The notes beneath the pieces are model-generated. The model was not told the DNA's origin, searched no databases, and saw only the letters and a program-made list of their open reading frames with translations. DNA of 64,000 nt from Chitinophagaceae bacterium (GTDB taxonomy: Bacteria; Bacteroidota; Bacteroidia; Chitinophagales; Chitinophagaceae). The DNA lies in assembly GCA_016710165.1 (NCBI GenBank), contig JADJLJ010000001.1:806001-870000 (forward strand), in the 5' to 3' direction. Every line of letters starts with the position of its first letter. The first letter of the stretch is position 1. The position numbers and the translations under genes were made by a program. Of this stretch, positions 25,020 to 34,152 are shown piece after piece.

Positions 25020-25592
25020 TTACTGTTTTTCCTTCAGGTCCATTCCGCATTTTGAACACTTGCCGGGCTTATCGCTGGTAACATCGGCATGCATCGGGCA
25101 ACTATAACCCTTCACGCCATCTGTTTTCATGGTCTCTTTCTTCTGCTTTACCAGGTCCATTCCGCATTTTGAACATTTAGCCGGCTTGTCGCTGGTAACA
25201 TCGGCATGCATGGGGCAGGCATAGGTTGCTTCGGAAACAACGTCTGCTGATCCCCCTTCTTTGCGCTCGTATTTGCAGCAGCCATGTAAATTGTCGTAGG
25301 CTTTATTATCGGCAATAAGATCCTGTGTATCGTAACCTGATTTTGCAATGGCCTCCTGGATCTTTGCAGAAGATGTTTTGCTTACCGCATAGGTAACCTT
25401 AAGTTCCTTGCTGTCTTCATTCCAGGTTGCTTTTGTGGCACCGGCTTTTTTAGCCGCTTTTTCGATGGTTGTTTTGCACATGCCGCAGTTACCCCATACT
25501 TTAATGGTCTCTGTTTTTGAAGACTGGGCATACGTTGTATGGAAGGAGAATATGCTGAACAGGATGGCAGCAACGAATGATAATGTTTTCAT
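25020..25592 (-). CDS. Periplasmic HMA protein with two heavy-metal-binding (HMBD) repeats
   Basis: Start at 25592 gives MKTLSFVAAILFSIFSFHTTYAQ, a clean signal peptide; the upstream frame adds 17 residues without sense. The mature protein has an HMA fold with the metal motif GNCGMC, a GCCKY motif after it, and two near-identical C-terminal repeats (YACPMHADVTSDKPAKCSKCGMDL and its copy) with CPMH and CxxCGM ligands. This is the heavy-metal-binding domain seen in copper/silver efflux and chaperone proteins. It sits in the metal operon between HYC_CC_PP and the HMA-TonB receptor, so it is a likely periplasmic copper carrier. Confidence 0.88.
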   Translation of the reverse strand: MKTLSFVAAILFSIFSFHTTYAQSSKTETIKVWGNCGMCKTTIEKAAKKAGATKATWNEDSKELKVTYAVSKTSSAKIQEAIAKSGYDTQDLIADNKAYDNLHGCCKYERKEGGSADVVSEATYACPMHADVTSDKPAKCSKCGMDLVKQKKETMKTDGVKGYSCPMHADVTSDKPGKCSKCGMDLKEKQ

Positions 25593-25683
25593 TTTATAAA
25601 ATTTTAAGATTAAGAAATAATTCATGCGTACAGCACGACGCACCGCTGTTTGGTAACAGCGATGGAAAAGATCTCAGCCAATT

Positions 25684-26070
25684 CTATAGTCTGAAAATGC
25701 AGTTCTTTATACAGGCAGAGGGGCCTGTATGATCCGGGGGAGCATGATCGTTGATCGCTGCCAGCCCGTCAGCAACCGGCATTTGCCATTGATACTGGCT
25801 GTACGCATGGGCAATGATGAGATCACCCTGGGTGAGTTGTAAATCGTTGGAAGCAGAATAGTGTGAGTCACTTATCTTGTAGAACTTAAATTCATCGTGG
25901 CAGCACCCGTTATCCGTGTCGGTCATTCCGCATTTGCCGCACTTGTCGCTGGTGGAACCATAAAATTCCACACCAGCCTTCTTACCCATGCAATAATGTA
26001 TCTCCATGGCAATTCCCGAAGAAACTGCCAGGTACAATATTGCTAATATGCCGGTATAGATCTTTTTCAT
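25684..26070 (-). CDS. HYC_CC_PP-type small exported protein
   Basis: The 128-residue protein has an N-terminal hydrophobic segment (GILAILYLAVSSGIAM) and the three signatures of this Bacteroidota family: EIHYCMGK, CGKCGM..GCCHDE and APPDH. Many cysteines and histidines suggest metal binding. It is the first gene of the metal operon; a good -7 promoter lies six bases before its ATG. The biochemical role is unknown; association with copper is inferred from the neighbours. Confidence 0.82.
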   Translation of the reverse strand: MKKIYTGILAILYLAVSSGIAMEIHYCMGKKAGVEFYGSTSDKCGKCGMTDTDNGCCHDEFKFYKISDSHYSASNDLQLTQGDLIIAHAYSQYQWQMPVADGLAAINDHAPPDHTGPSACIKNCIFRL

Positions 26071-26076
26071 CCGCTA

Positions 26077-26106
26077 CAAAATTAAGCCGGATTTCGCAGA
26101 AAGCAA
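26077..26106 (-). promoter_or_regulatory. Promoter of the metal operon
   Basis: On the minus strand TAATTTTG (26084 to 26077) is an exact TAnnTTTG -7 box, with TTGC (26106-26103) 18 bases upstream as a -33 element. Only six bases separate the -7 box from the ATG at 26070, implying a very short or absent 5' leader. Confidence 0.6.
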
Positions 26107-26143
26107 CTGTTTAATCGTTAATATTTGTACGAATTTCGCCAGG

Positions 26144-28140
26144 CTAGTTTACAAAACCCCAGCGGATCCCGAACCGGAACATAAAGCCCTGCATGGGATA
26201 ATGAAGGGCGGCGAAATTATTGTTGGTGAAGCCAAAGCCATTGGTAAAGCGCACGGTATTGAGGTTTTCGGCACGGATAAAAGCAGTGAACGATTTGATT
26301 CGGAAGTGGAAGAAAGCGCTGATATCGGGCAGGTTCTTTACAAGCACGGAGTCCTGCGGTGTGAATTGCCCGACCACCGGCGAATAGTTATAGGCCTCAA
26401 AAGGAGTATGATACCTCACTTCCAGTCCCGTACTCAGGTTAAGATTTTTATAGAAGATGCCTTCATAGGCTATGCTGTTCCGGGTAAAAAACAACGGGAC
26501 CTTGATCGCTGCACTGCCATCCACCACCTGCACAGTTGCATCGGCATACCATTTCCATCTTTTGGTAAGACTGATCTTTTTTGATGCAGATACCTGCAGC
26601 AGGTTGATGACCTTGCTACTCTGGGCCGTACGGAAATAATCATAGAAATAAGCCAGGTTGGTTATGATATGATTTTTGAAGCCGAGATTAATGAAGGAGT
26701 TATTTGCCTCGGCGCCAAAAGAAATGATGTTCTCTTTTTTACCGAGGCTTGCATTGTTGAAATTGAACGAAGAAGCATTATCATAAATGAATGACGGGGA
26801 CCGGTTCACATTCTTAAAGAACAACCGAACGCCGCCTAACTTTTTATTGAGGTACCGGGCAATGGTGATATAAGCACTGTAATCACCGGCATTCAGTCCA
26901 TTTACATAAAACTCCCCGGTGGCCAGGATGTCCCATCGTTTATTACGGGTCTTATTCCGGTATTCGCCGTGAAGGACGAGGTTATGATAATTGCTGGTCC
27001 GGTATTTCAGTTCTCCCTTTATGTTCTCCAGTCTTGCACCCAGCAGTAAGAACTGCCCCGGGTTCTTTGTGTCGGGAAACTGAAGCAGAGAAAAGTCATT
27101 GCTGATAACGGTCCATTTTTCCCGGGCATAAAAACTATCGATGGCCTGCTTCAGGGTGGTGTCGTACCATTGTTTATAAATGAGGGAATCTGCCTTCTCA
27201 TCCCGGTATTGATAATTGTAGGTACCATACGTAAAGCTATGCTGTATCCTTAGTTTGGGATAGAATAAATATTCCGTTGTGGAGTCATTGATGGCAACAG
27301 AATCTTTCTTCCCGATATCATAGCTCTGGCGGATGAACAGGGTGAAGTCCTTGTAAATATTGCCGGTGGTCACCGATGAAAGGAATGGGTTCGGTTCAAA
27401 CAGGTTCGCATTACCCAGGTTCACCGGTATCGAATACCGTTTTTTATTGTTCGGGTCAAGCAACAGCGAGTCGGCGGTTATTCCCCCGTTCTCTGATTTC
27501 TTGATGGTATTACCCAGCAGTATGAAATAGGCCGCATATCTTTTGCGCTTGCCCTGGTAATTGCTGAACAGGCGGTAACTTTTATGATTGCTGTTCTGGG
27601 TAACAAAAAAACCGGGGGCGCTCACCAGCCGGTAATCAAATCCAAAGCTCCAGTTGGGCCGGGGGCTTTGGGTATGAAAGGCCTTTATCATCTGTTCTTT
27701 GCCGGATGCCAGCTGGTAGCTGAGTTGTGTAAAAGGCCGGTTGGTCTTATAGAATTTCGATCCTTCCAGCGTATAGCGGTAAATATCGTAGGCATGAAAG
27801 CCGGCGTCCCATCCCGCCCGGGCATGGGGTGCATAGATCAATGAATAAGCGGCCGCCCCGTTATTGCCAAGATACTGGTGTGTGGAAGGAACGGAAAATA
27901 GTTATCAAAATCATTGATGGATGAATCAAAATAATTGCTGCGGATGGAATCAAGGTATTTGTAGGTGATGGAGATGGAATCCTTTTTATCGTCGCGGTGA
28001 ACAAAACCGATCGTATCCTTACTGCCGCCACCGCCGATATTCCGTACCCGGTCGCCGATCTTGTTCAGCAACTGCGGCTCCTGTGCGTATGTAAACTGAA
28101 AAAAGAATATCAAAGCCACAAAGGCTATCGTTTGCTTCAT
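26144..28140 (-). CDS. Putative beta-barrel porin (Porin_10 type), frameshifted near 27880
   Basis: The N-terminal piece (28140 down to 27838) has a signal peptide (IAFVALIFFFQFTYAQ) and GDRVRNIGGGGSKDTIGFVHRDDKKDSISITYKYLDS, typical of Porin_10 openings. The frame is then lost. One missing base around 27875-27890 would continue as YLGNNGAAAYSLIYAPHARAG, joining the second piece (27841 to 26144), which is rich in aromatic-flanked strands and ends in an aromatic C-terminus (FRFGIRWGFVN). The corrected protein is about 665 residues, the normal size. It is predicted to lie in the outer membrane; substrate is unknown. Confidence 0.8.
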
Positions 28141-28149
28141 CGGTTTTAC

Positions 28150-28965
28150 TTATAGTTGTGCGATCAGTTCGCAGAATAATGCCTTGAATTTTGGCTCGGC
28201 TGCTTTTGCAGCCTGTAATACCTCTTCATGCGTGACCGGCGGCTCCCCTGCTTCCCGTATCCCCACATCGGTTACCACGCTCATGGCAAAAACGGGCAGT
28301 CCCATGTGCACGGCCGCGATCACTTCCTGCACCGTGCTCATGCCCACCACATCACCCCCCATGGCAAGGATCATCTTATATTCTGCCAGGGTCTCAAATG
28401 TGGGACCTGTTACCGCCACATATACCCCTTCCTGTACCGGTATATTTTTCTGCGCAGCGATCTTCTTTGCCTTTTGAATAAGATGCTTTTTATACGGCTC
28501 ACTCATATCGGGGAACCGGGGTCCCAGTTCCCGGTAGTTCTTACCCACCAACGGGTTGGGGGTAAGCTGGCTGATGTGGTCGGTGATGATCATCATATCC
28601 CCCACTTTAAAAGAAGGATTTACACCCCCGGCTGCATTGCTCAGCAACAGGGTTTCAATGCCCAGGAATTTCATTACCCGTATCGGGAAGACCACCTGTT
28701 CAGCACTGTATCCTTCGTAATAATGAAAACGGCCAGCCATGGCCACCACTTTTTTTCCGGCGATCTCTCCAAATACCAGTTTGCCTTTATGCCCTTCTAC
28801 TGTACTCACCGGGAAATGCGGAATATCGCCATAAGGAATTTCCATTTCAACGTTCATCGCATCGGTAAAACTTCCCATCCCGCTGCCCAGTACAATACCC
28901 AGGCCGGGTTTATGGCTGTAACTCTTTTTAATAAAATCAACCGCTTCATTTATTTCCGCAATCAT
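28150..28965 (-). CDS. punA: Purine-nucleoside phosphorylase
   Basis: The 271-residue enzyme phosphorolyses (deoxy)guanosine and inosine to the free base and (deoxy)ribose-1-phosphate. Family-2 (trimeric) PNP motifs are present: LGIVLGSGMGSF, the phosphate-binding MAGRFHYYEGYS, LLLSNAAGGVNPSF, GPTFETLAEYKM and GDVVGMSTVQEVIAA. The length is standard. It ends nine bases before the porin start, so transcription may continue into it. A -7 box lies at 28986-28993. Confidence 0.93.
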   Translation of the reverse strand: MIAEINEAVDFIKKSYSHKPGLGIVLGSGMGSFTDAMNVEMEIPYGDIPHFPVSTVEGHKGKLVFGEIAGKKVVAMAGRFHYYEGYSAEQVVFPIRVMKFLGIETLLLSNAAGGVNPSFKVGDMMIITDHISQLTPNPLVGKNYRELGPRFPDMSEPYKKHLIQKAKKIAAQKNIPVQEGVYVAVTGPTFETLAEYKMILAMGGDVVGMSTVQEVIAAVHMGLPVFAMSVVTDVGIREAGEPPVTHEEVLQAAKAAEPKFKALFCELIAQL

Positions 28966-28985
28966 TCCTGTTTCTTTTTTAGCGC

Positions 28986-28993
28986 CAAAGGTA
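28986..28993 (-). promoter_or_regulatory. -7 box upstream of punA
   Basis: The minus strand reads TACCTTTG, matching TAnnTTTG, 20 bases before the punA ATG. No obvious -33 TTTG accompanies it. Confidence 0.45.
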
Positions 28994-29016
28994 AGGTAAG
29001 ATACGTTAAGGGAATG

Positions 29017-29233
29017 TTTGGGTTGGAGGAGAAAGTTTGGGGTTTGGAGTTTGTGGTTTGTGGTTTGTGGTTTGTGGTTGGGGCCTTACTTATTTACAGA
29101 TGCTTAAAAATGCCGGATCCTTATAATGAAGAAAGTTCAATAGAGCGACCCCGTACAATTGTGCGACGCTACCGCTGCTGAACAGAGAAATATTGCCCGG
29201 AACATAAAAACACAAACCTCAAACCATAAACTG
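29017..29233. repeat. 7-bp array (TTTGTGG type) with distant inverted arm
   Basis: Heptads at 29036-29077: TTTGGGG, TTTGGAG, then TTTGTGG x4; degenerate units precede it from 29017. An inverse arm at 29213-29233 (CAAACCT, CAAACCA, TAAACTG) lies about 135 bases downstream. The 301-base gap between punA and sucC holds only this array, the punA promoter and a possible sucC -7 box (TATCTTCG at 29242-29249). Confidence 0.8.
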
Positions 29234-29266
29234 TTTTTATTTATCTTCGCCGAAACTTTCAATTTT

Positions 29267-30478
29267 ATGAATCTTCACGAATACCAGGCAAAGGAATTAC
29301 TGAAAAAATACAATGTCCCGGTGCAGGAAGGGATACCCTGCAGCACACCCGGCGAAGCAGAACAGGCTTACCGGCAGATCCATACCCAGTACGGAAGCAA
29401 TTTTGCCGTGGTAAAGGCGCAGATCCATGCAGGTGGCCGTGGTAAAGGAAAGATCGCCGGCACCGAACAGCGTGGTGTGGCTGTTGGAAAGAATGCAGAT
29501 GACGTAATGCAGATCGCTAAAAATATCTTAGGCGGCACATTGGTGACCATACAAACCGGACCGTCCGGGAAATTAGTAAGCAAAGTGCTGGTAGCCCAGG
29601 ATGTTTATTACGAAGGCCCAAGCCCTGTCAAGGAATTTTACCTGTCCATATTACTTGACCGGTCAACCGGCCAGAACGTGATCATGTACAGTACCGAAGG
29701 CGGGATGAATATCGAGGACGTGGCCCATGATACCCCGGAAAAGATATTTAAAGAATGGGTTTACCCCGGCGGGGCTTTGGAAGCTTTCCAGGCAAGGAAG
29801 ATCGCTTTTAACCTGGGATTAAGCGGAGCCGCTTTCAAGAACTGTGTAAAATTCGTGACCAACCTTTACAATGCATATGTGGGCGCAGACTGCGGAATGC
29901 TTGAGATAAACCCGCTTTTCAAGACCAGCGACGATAAGATCATTGCCGTGGACTGCAAGATGAATGTGGATGACAATGCATTGATGCGTCACCCGGACAT
30001 TGCATCGCTCAGGGACCTGAGTGAAGAAGACCCCACCGAAGTGGAAGCAGGACAGTATAACCTGAATTTTGTAAAACTGGATGGTAATGTGGGGTGCATG
30101 GTAAACGGTGCAGGGCTTGCCATGGCAACCATGGATATGATAAAACTCAGTGGTGGTGAACCGGCAAACTTCCTCGATGTGGGCGGTACTGCCAATGCCC
30201 AGACAGTAGAAGCCGGTTTCCGCATCATTTTAAAAGACCCGAAAGTAAAGGCGATCCTCATCAATATTTTTGGCGGCATTGTCCGTTGCGACCGGGTGGC
30301 ACAGGGCGTGATCGATGCATACAAATCCATAGGGAACATCAACATCCCCATCATTGTCAGGCTCCAGGGAACCAATGCCGATGTAGCAAAGAAACTGATC
30401 GACGAAAGCGGGCTGAAAGTACAAAGCGCCATCCTGCTGAGCGAAGCGGCAGAACTGGTGAACAAGGCTGTGGCCTGA
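29267..30478 (+). CDS. sucC: ADP-forming succinate-CoA ligase, beta subunit
   Basis: The citrate-cycle enzyme makes succinate and ATP/GTP from succinyl-CoA. I chose the ATG at 29267, which gives the canonical MNLHEYQAKELLKKYNVPV; the open frame runs 36 codons further upstream without homology. An ATP-grasp N-terminus (VVKAQIHAGGRGKGKIAG) and the C-terminal ligase domain (NGAGLAMATMDMIKLSGGEPANFLDVGG, NIFGGIVRCDRVAQG) are clear. The protein is 403 residues, usual length. sucD is not adjacent, so the alpha subunit lies elsewhere. A terminator follows. Confidence 0.95.
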   Translation: MNLHEYQAKELLKKYNVPVQEGIPCSTPGEAEQAYRQIHTQYGSNFAVVKAQIHAGGRGKGKIAGTEQRGVAVGKNADDVMQIAKNILGGTLVTIQTGPSGKLVSKVLVAQDVYYEGPSPVKEFYLSILLDRSTGQNVIMYSTEGGMNIEDVAHDTPEKIFKEWVYPGGALEAFQARKIAFNLGLSGAAFKNCVKFVTNLYNAYVGADCGMLEINPLFKTSDDKIIAVDCKMNVDDNALMRHPDIASLRDLSEEDPTEVEAGQYNLNFVKLDGNVGCMVNGAGLAMATMDMIKLSGGEPANFLDVGGTANAQTVEAGFRIILKDPKVKAILINIFGGIVRCDRVAQGVIDAYKSIGNINIPIIVRLQGTNADVAKKLIDESGLKVQSAILLSEAAELVNKAVA

Positions 30479-30503
30479 TCCCTGTTCCGTAACTGATTTC
30501 CTG

Positions 30504-30528
30504 ATCCCGCCAAACAGGCGGGATTTTT
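30504..30528 (+). terminator. Rho-independent terminator of sucC
   Basis: Arms ATCCCGCC (30504-30511) and GGCGGGAT (30517-30524) pair around a five-base loop, followed by T's to 30528. Confidence 0.85.
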
Positions 30529-30619
30529 GGTAGGGTATCGGTTTGGAAATTTTTAACTATAAATCCTGTCATGCTGATACACTACCGGATTTTTTATCTT
30601 AGCTTCCTAAACAACCAAA

Positions 30620-31176
30620 ATGCTTCAACTTGCTTTCTCCCTTTTCCTGAAATAAAGACCGAAAGGTTATTACTCCGCAAACTGGTAAAAGCAGATGGAC
30701 CGGAAATGTTGTTCCTGCGGTCTGATGACCGGGTGATGCAATACATAGGCCGGGAGAAAACAAGATCACTGGAAGAAGCAGAAGCATTTATTGACAGGAT
30801 CAATGCATCGGTGGATGCAAACGAAACCATCATGTGGGCCATTGCCATGGCCAATGACCCCGGCACCCTGATCGGCACCATCTGTTACTGGCGCATGCAA
30901 CCGGAACATTACCGTGCCGAAGCAGGCTATGTACTCCACCCCGGCTTCTGGAACCGGGGGATCATGACAGAGGCCTTACGGGCCGTGATCCGGTATGGGT
31001 TTGAAGAAATGAAACTACACAGCATTGAAGCGCATATCAACCCGGAGAACCTGGCTTCGGGCATCGTACTGGAGAAAACCGGGTTTACCCGGGAAGCATA
31101 TTTCAGGGAGAATTATTTTTTCAGGGGCAAATTCACCGACACAGCCATCTACTCGCTCGTATCAAAAATAAAATAG
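30620..31176 (+). CDS. GNAT acetyltransferase, RimJ/RimL-like (probable N-terminal frameshift)
   Basis: Residues TERLLLRKL, AEAGYVLHPGFWNRGIMTEAL (acetyl-CoA loop) and INPENLASGIVLEKTGF are typical of RimJ/RimL-type protein N-acetyltransferases; about 185 residues. The plain open frame starts at 30571, but a promoter-like TATCTTAG lies at 30595-30602, downstream of that ATG. The ATG at 30620 opens MLQLAFS; adding one C to the CCC near 30640 joins it to PFPEIKTERLLLR, the usual start of such proteins. I therefore prefer 30620 plus a one-base deletion. Substrate is unknown. Confidence 0.75.
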
Positions 31177-31259
31177 TACGGTATAGTATTCGTATTTCAC
31201 CGGTATTATTGTAATTTATCCGGGTAAATCCCAAATTCTCATCATTAAACTCTATTACT

Positions 31260-31940
31260 ATGAACCAGATCGAACAACGGATATCTAAACTGGAAAAAAG
31301 CCTGCGCATGTACCGGCTGTTTTTCGGAACATCGGTGATCCTGTTAATTGCGGTGGTACTTATGTCATCCGGCAAAAAGAATGATGTACCTGACCTTGTA
31401 AAAGCAAAGGCATTCCAGGTAGTGGACGACAACGGGAAGGTATTACTGCTGCTGAACAAAGAAAAAGGGAATGGCCAGATGGCAACCTATTCTTCTTCCG
31501 GTGAAAGACTGGTACGCCTGTTCACCTCCGATGGAGGAGCCGGGGCCATCAATACCTTTGATGCAAACGGCACCCTCAATTTTAAAGTTACACGTACCAC
31601 CGAAGGCGGTGGCTATATGGCCCTTTACAACTCCGTGGAAAAAGAGATCATGGAAGTGGGTGTTACCCGGAGCAACTCCGGTTATTTCCAGATAAATGAT
31701 GACCAGGCAAATAAACTGGTGTGGCTTACGCGTACTTCGGGGGGCGGAGGTTATATGTCGTTATCCAATAAAGGCACGGAAACATTGGTGATGTCCACAC
31801 CGGAAGTTGGTTCCCGGCTAAGCATTTATAACAGTTACAGTACCCGGATCGGTTATCTTGGAACACAGGATGACCGCAGCGGTAACTTAACCGTTTATTC
31901 CAGCGGCGGTTCACGGATCGGCGGCGTTCCCAATTATTAA
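31260..31940 (+). CDS. Membrane-anchored beta-repeat protein, unknown function
   Basis: Unrecognised. Residues 1-17 look like a short coiled coil (IEQRISKLEKSLRMYR), 19-36 a transmembrane helix (LFFGTSVILLIAVVLMSS), so the rest is probably periplasmic. The remaining 190 residues consist of degenerate units of about 25-30 residues with pattern 'DxxG(K/N)xxxxxx...GGGYMxLxN' (GGGYMALYNS, GGGYMSLSNK, SGYFQIND), implying a repetitive beta structure. No catalytic motif is visible. It stands alone between an acetyltransferase and a convergent anti-sigma gene. Confidence 0.6.
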   Translation: MNQIEQRISKLEKSLRMYRLFFGTSVILLIAVVLMSSGKKNDVPDLVKAKAFQVVDDNGKVLLLLNKEKGNGQMATYSSSGERLVRLFTSDGGAGAINTFDANGTLNFKVTRTTEGGGYMALYNSVEKEIMEVGVTRSNSGYFQINDDQANKLVWLTRTSGGGGYMSLSNKGTETLVMSTPEVGSRLSIYNSYSTRIGYLGTQDDRSGNLTVYSSGGSRIGGVPNY

Positions 31941-32048
31941 TGTTATTGAAAAAAATATTGGCTGCTGCAGGACGATGGATTTCCTTCGTTCCAGGTTATC
32001 CCAATACTACCCGGTGGGGCTATTGGTAAAGCTGATCCGATCAAAGGA

Positions 32049-32861
32049 TCAAAGAGAGGTTTGCATTTTGCCCATCACCATTACTTTGGTTGGCACGGGT
32101 TTTTCAGGACCGGCGTCTTCCAGGGAAACGGCAAAGGCCTGTGCATTCCCAAAACTTTTCATTTGCTGGAAATGAACTGTTTTACCATTGATCTCTGTGG
32201 AGATGATGCCTCCGTTCACAGGCTTGCCATCAACAATTGCCCAGAACTGGTATTGTTTACCTTCCGGAGCTTTTGGCAGGTTGGAAGGATCAATATAGAT
32301 TTCGTGACTATCCTGCATCCAATAGATCCTTGCAGCGGCATCAGGTACATCAGGCATTCCTTTCAAGGATACCGGCATCGCATTTTTGTCTCCCATTTTC
32401 CTCATATCGCCTTCCATTGACCTGGCAACCTGCTTCTGCTGCTCCAGTTCATTTTGTGTAACCTGCAGATCCTTACTGGCTGTCTGATACTTTTCGTAGA
32501 ATGTATAATTAAACATCAAACTGCCAACCAATAAAATGATGCTGGCTGCAGCTGCATATTTCCAGGCCGGCGAGATCGAATGAACTTTTGCCGTTTCATT
32601 ACCCACGGGCTGCAGTTTTACAACCGTTGCAGCGGTTCCTTTATTTATTCCGGCAAACAGTTTATCTTTTACCGAAGCGCCGGGTGCAACCGCATGTGCC
32701 TGTGCATAGCCCTCCAGCCCGGACTCTATGGCTGCGATCTCGGCAGCCACTTCAGGATATAGCTTTGCCCATTGCTGCACTTCAGCAGTCTCTGCTGCCG
32801 ACGTGAGGCCGGTGCAATAAAGTTCCAGTATCCCGGATGATATGATCTCCTGTGCGTTCAA
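32049..32861 (-). CDS. Anti-sigma factor, RskA-like
   Basis: The 270-residue protein begins with a cytoplasmic helical region (SSGILELYCTGLTSAAETAEVQQWA...) typical of Bacteroidota anti-sigma factors. It has one membrane helix (WKYAAAASIILLVGSLMFN, around 90-110), a coiled coil (ASKDLQVTQNELEQQKQVARSMEGDM) and a periplasmic RskA-type C-terminal domain (YWMQDSHEIYIDPSNLPKAPEGKQYQFWAIVDGKPVNGG). It overlaps the sigma factor gene by four bases, which is strong evidence that they are partners. Confidence 0.9.
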   Translation of the reverse strand: MNAQEIISSGILELYCTGLTSAAETAEVQQWAKLYPEVAAEIAAIESGLEGYAQAHAVAPGASVKDKLFAGINKGTAATVVKLQPVGNETAKVHSISPAWKYAAAASIILLVGSLMFNYTFYEKYQTASKDLQVTQNELEQQKQVARSMEGDMRKMGDKNAMPVSLKGMPDVPDAAARIYWMQDSHEIYIDPSNLPKAPEGKQYQFWAIVDGKPVNGGIISTEINGKTVHFQQMKSFGNAQAFAVSLEDAGPEKPVPTKVMVMGKMQTSL

Positions 32862-33409
32862 CTGTATGCTAATATTTTTCTTAGTTCAATGATGGCGGCC
32901 CGCATCCTGGTTTTAACGGTTCCCAGCGGAATGCCCATTTCCTTCGATATCTCATCCTGGGTATAGCCGTTGAAATAGGCAAGGTCAATGATGCTTCGCT
33001 GTTCCGGCTTTAAATTAGCCAGTTGTTTTCTCAATCCCATGGCATCAAAACGCTCAGCCGTCCGGCCGTCGTCCGTAAAATTACTTACGGAATTCTCATC
33101 GCCCGAGATTTTTGCCTGTTTTTTATAACCCTTGCTCCGCAACGTGTCGATGGTCAGGTTCCGGGCCAGGTTCAGCATCCAGGTGAACAGCCTTCCTTTG
33201 GCGCTGTCGTAGCTGGAAAAATTATTCCAGATCCTGACAAAAGCCTCCTGTAAAATATCTTCTGCCAGTTCCCGGTCTTCCACCAACCGCCAGATGACCC
33301 CGTTGAGGGCGGCAGAATAATTGTCGTATAAATATGAAAATGCCTGTTGGTCTTTTTGTTGAAGCAGCAGTACCAGTTCTTCCTCGCTGTATTTTTTTAC
33401 CTCGGCCAA
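32858..33409 (-). CDS. ECF RNA polymerase sigma factor (SigK-like)
   Basis: The 183-residue protein has sigma region 2 (AFSYLYDNYSAALNGVIWRLVEDRELAEDILQEAFVRIW) and region 4 (LKPEQRSIIDLAYFNGYTQDEISKEMGIPLGTVKTRMRAAI). No other domain is present. It is co-translated with the RskA-like anti-sigma downstream. The target regulon is unknown. Confidence 0.93.
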   Translation of the reverse strand: MAEVKKYSEEELVLLLQQKDQQAFSYLYDNYSAALNGVIWRLVEDRELAEDILQEAFVRIWNNFSSYDSAKGRLFTWMLNLARNLTIDTLRSKGYKKQAKISGDENSVSNFTDDGRTAERFDAMGLRKQLANLKPEQRSIIDLAYFNGYTQDEISKEMGIPLGTVKTRMRAAIIELRKILAYS

Positions 33410-33476
33410 ACAGTCAGTAGTTAATTTATCCCCGAAAATAAACGATTTTCTTCAATCCGGGTTTCAGAAGAACTGT

Positions 33477-33609
33477 CGGTAGTGTCCTGTTTTGAATATT
33501 TTGCGACCTGTCATGCTGAGGAACGAAGCATCTCAGGTTAAGCAAACGATCCTGATTAGGAGATCCTTCGTTCCTCAGGATGACAATCATTCAAAATAGG
33601 ACACTACCG
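33477..33609. mobile_element. MITE-like nested inverted-repeat element, 133 bp
   Basis: Terminal 21-base inverted repeats (33477-33497, starting CGGTAGTGTCC, and 33589-33609) differ at one position. Inside, a second 25-base inverted pair (33509-33533 and 33561-33585) carries the GAGGAACGAAG core known from dispersed repeats in Bacteroidota and other phyla. There is no coding capacity. I saw no clear target-site duplication. It lies between the sigma factor gene and a divergent acetyltransferase gene and could form one long hairpin. Confidence 0.7.
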
Positions 33610-33656
33610 AAGTTGGCAGGAAAATACTTAGGTTTGAAGCAGATTTTTACAATGTG

Positions 33657-34151
33657 ATGAGAAACGGATCTGTCATAAGAACAATTGAGTACGGCGACAA
33701 TGCGGCGCTGGCCAGGATCATACGGGATACGTTGGAAGAATTTAAGGCCAATAAGCCCGGCACCGTTTACTACGACGGGACCACCGACCGCCTGTTTGAA
33801 GTTTTTAAAAAAGAACGAAGCATTTATTTTGTGGCGGAATATAACGGGGAAATAATGGGAGGCAGCGGCATCTATCCAACGGCCGGCCTGCCGGAGGGCA
33901 CCTGCGAACTGGTGAAATTTTACTTATCCCCCGCTGCAAGGGGAAAGGGCATCGGAAAAGAACTGTTGCAGAAATGCATTGCTGCCGCTAAAGAACTGGG
34001 GTATAAAATGATTTATTTAGAGACCATGCCCGAACTAACGATCGCCATACCCATGTATGAGAAATACGGCTTCACGTACCTGTCCTCGGCACAGGGCAAC
34101 AGCGGGCATACAGGCTGTGATGTATGGATGATCAAAGAAATTGATGGATGA
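33657..34151 (+). CDS. GNAT family N-acetyltransferase
   Basis: The 164-residue product has a GNAT core: IYFVAEYNGEIMGGSGIYP, CELVKFYLSPAARGKGIGKELLQKCI (acetyl-CoA pyrophosphate loop RGKGIGKELL), YLETMPELTIAIPMYEKYGF. I chose the ATG at 33657; a GTG directly before it is in frame. Substrate is not predictable. It is immediately downstream of the MITE-like repeat and convergent with the SprT-like gene, with one base between the stops. Confidence 0.88.
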   Translation: MRNGSVIRTIEYGDNAALARIIRDTLEEFKANKPGTVYYDGTTDRLFEVFKKERSIYFVAEYNGEIMGGSGIYPTAGLPEGTCELVKFYLSPAARGKGIGKELLQKCIAAAKELGYKMIYLETMPELTIAIPMYEKYGFTYLSSAQGNSGHTGCDVWMIKEIDG

Positions 34152-34152
34152 T

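Noticed and set aside
28228..29181. A 317-codon open frame on the plus strand opposite purine nucleoside phosphorylase
   Set aside because: It lies antisense to a highly conserved gene, has His/Tyr-heavy composition with no family signature, and reads through the heptad repeat array.
29159..29266. Upstream extension of sucC
   Set aside because: The canonical MNLHEYQAK start is at 29267; the extension runs through repeat-arm sequence and has no homology.
33477..33609. Complete insertion sequence
   Set aside because: Only 133 bp, no transposase frame; at most a non-autonomous element.
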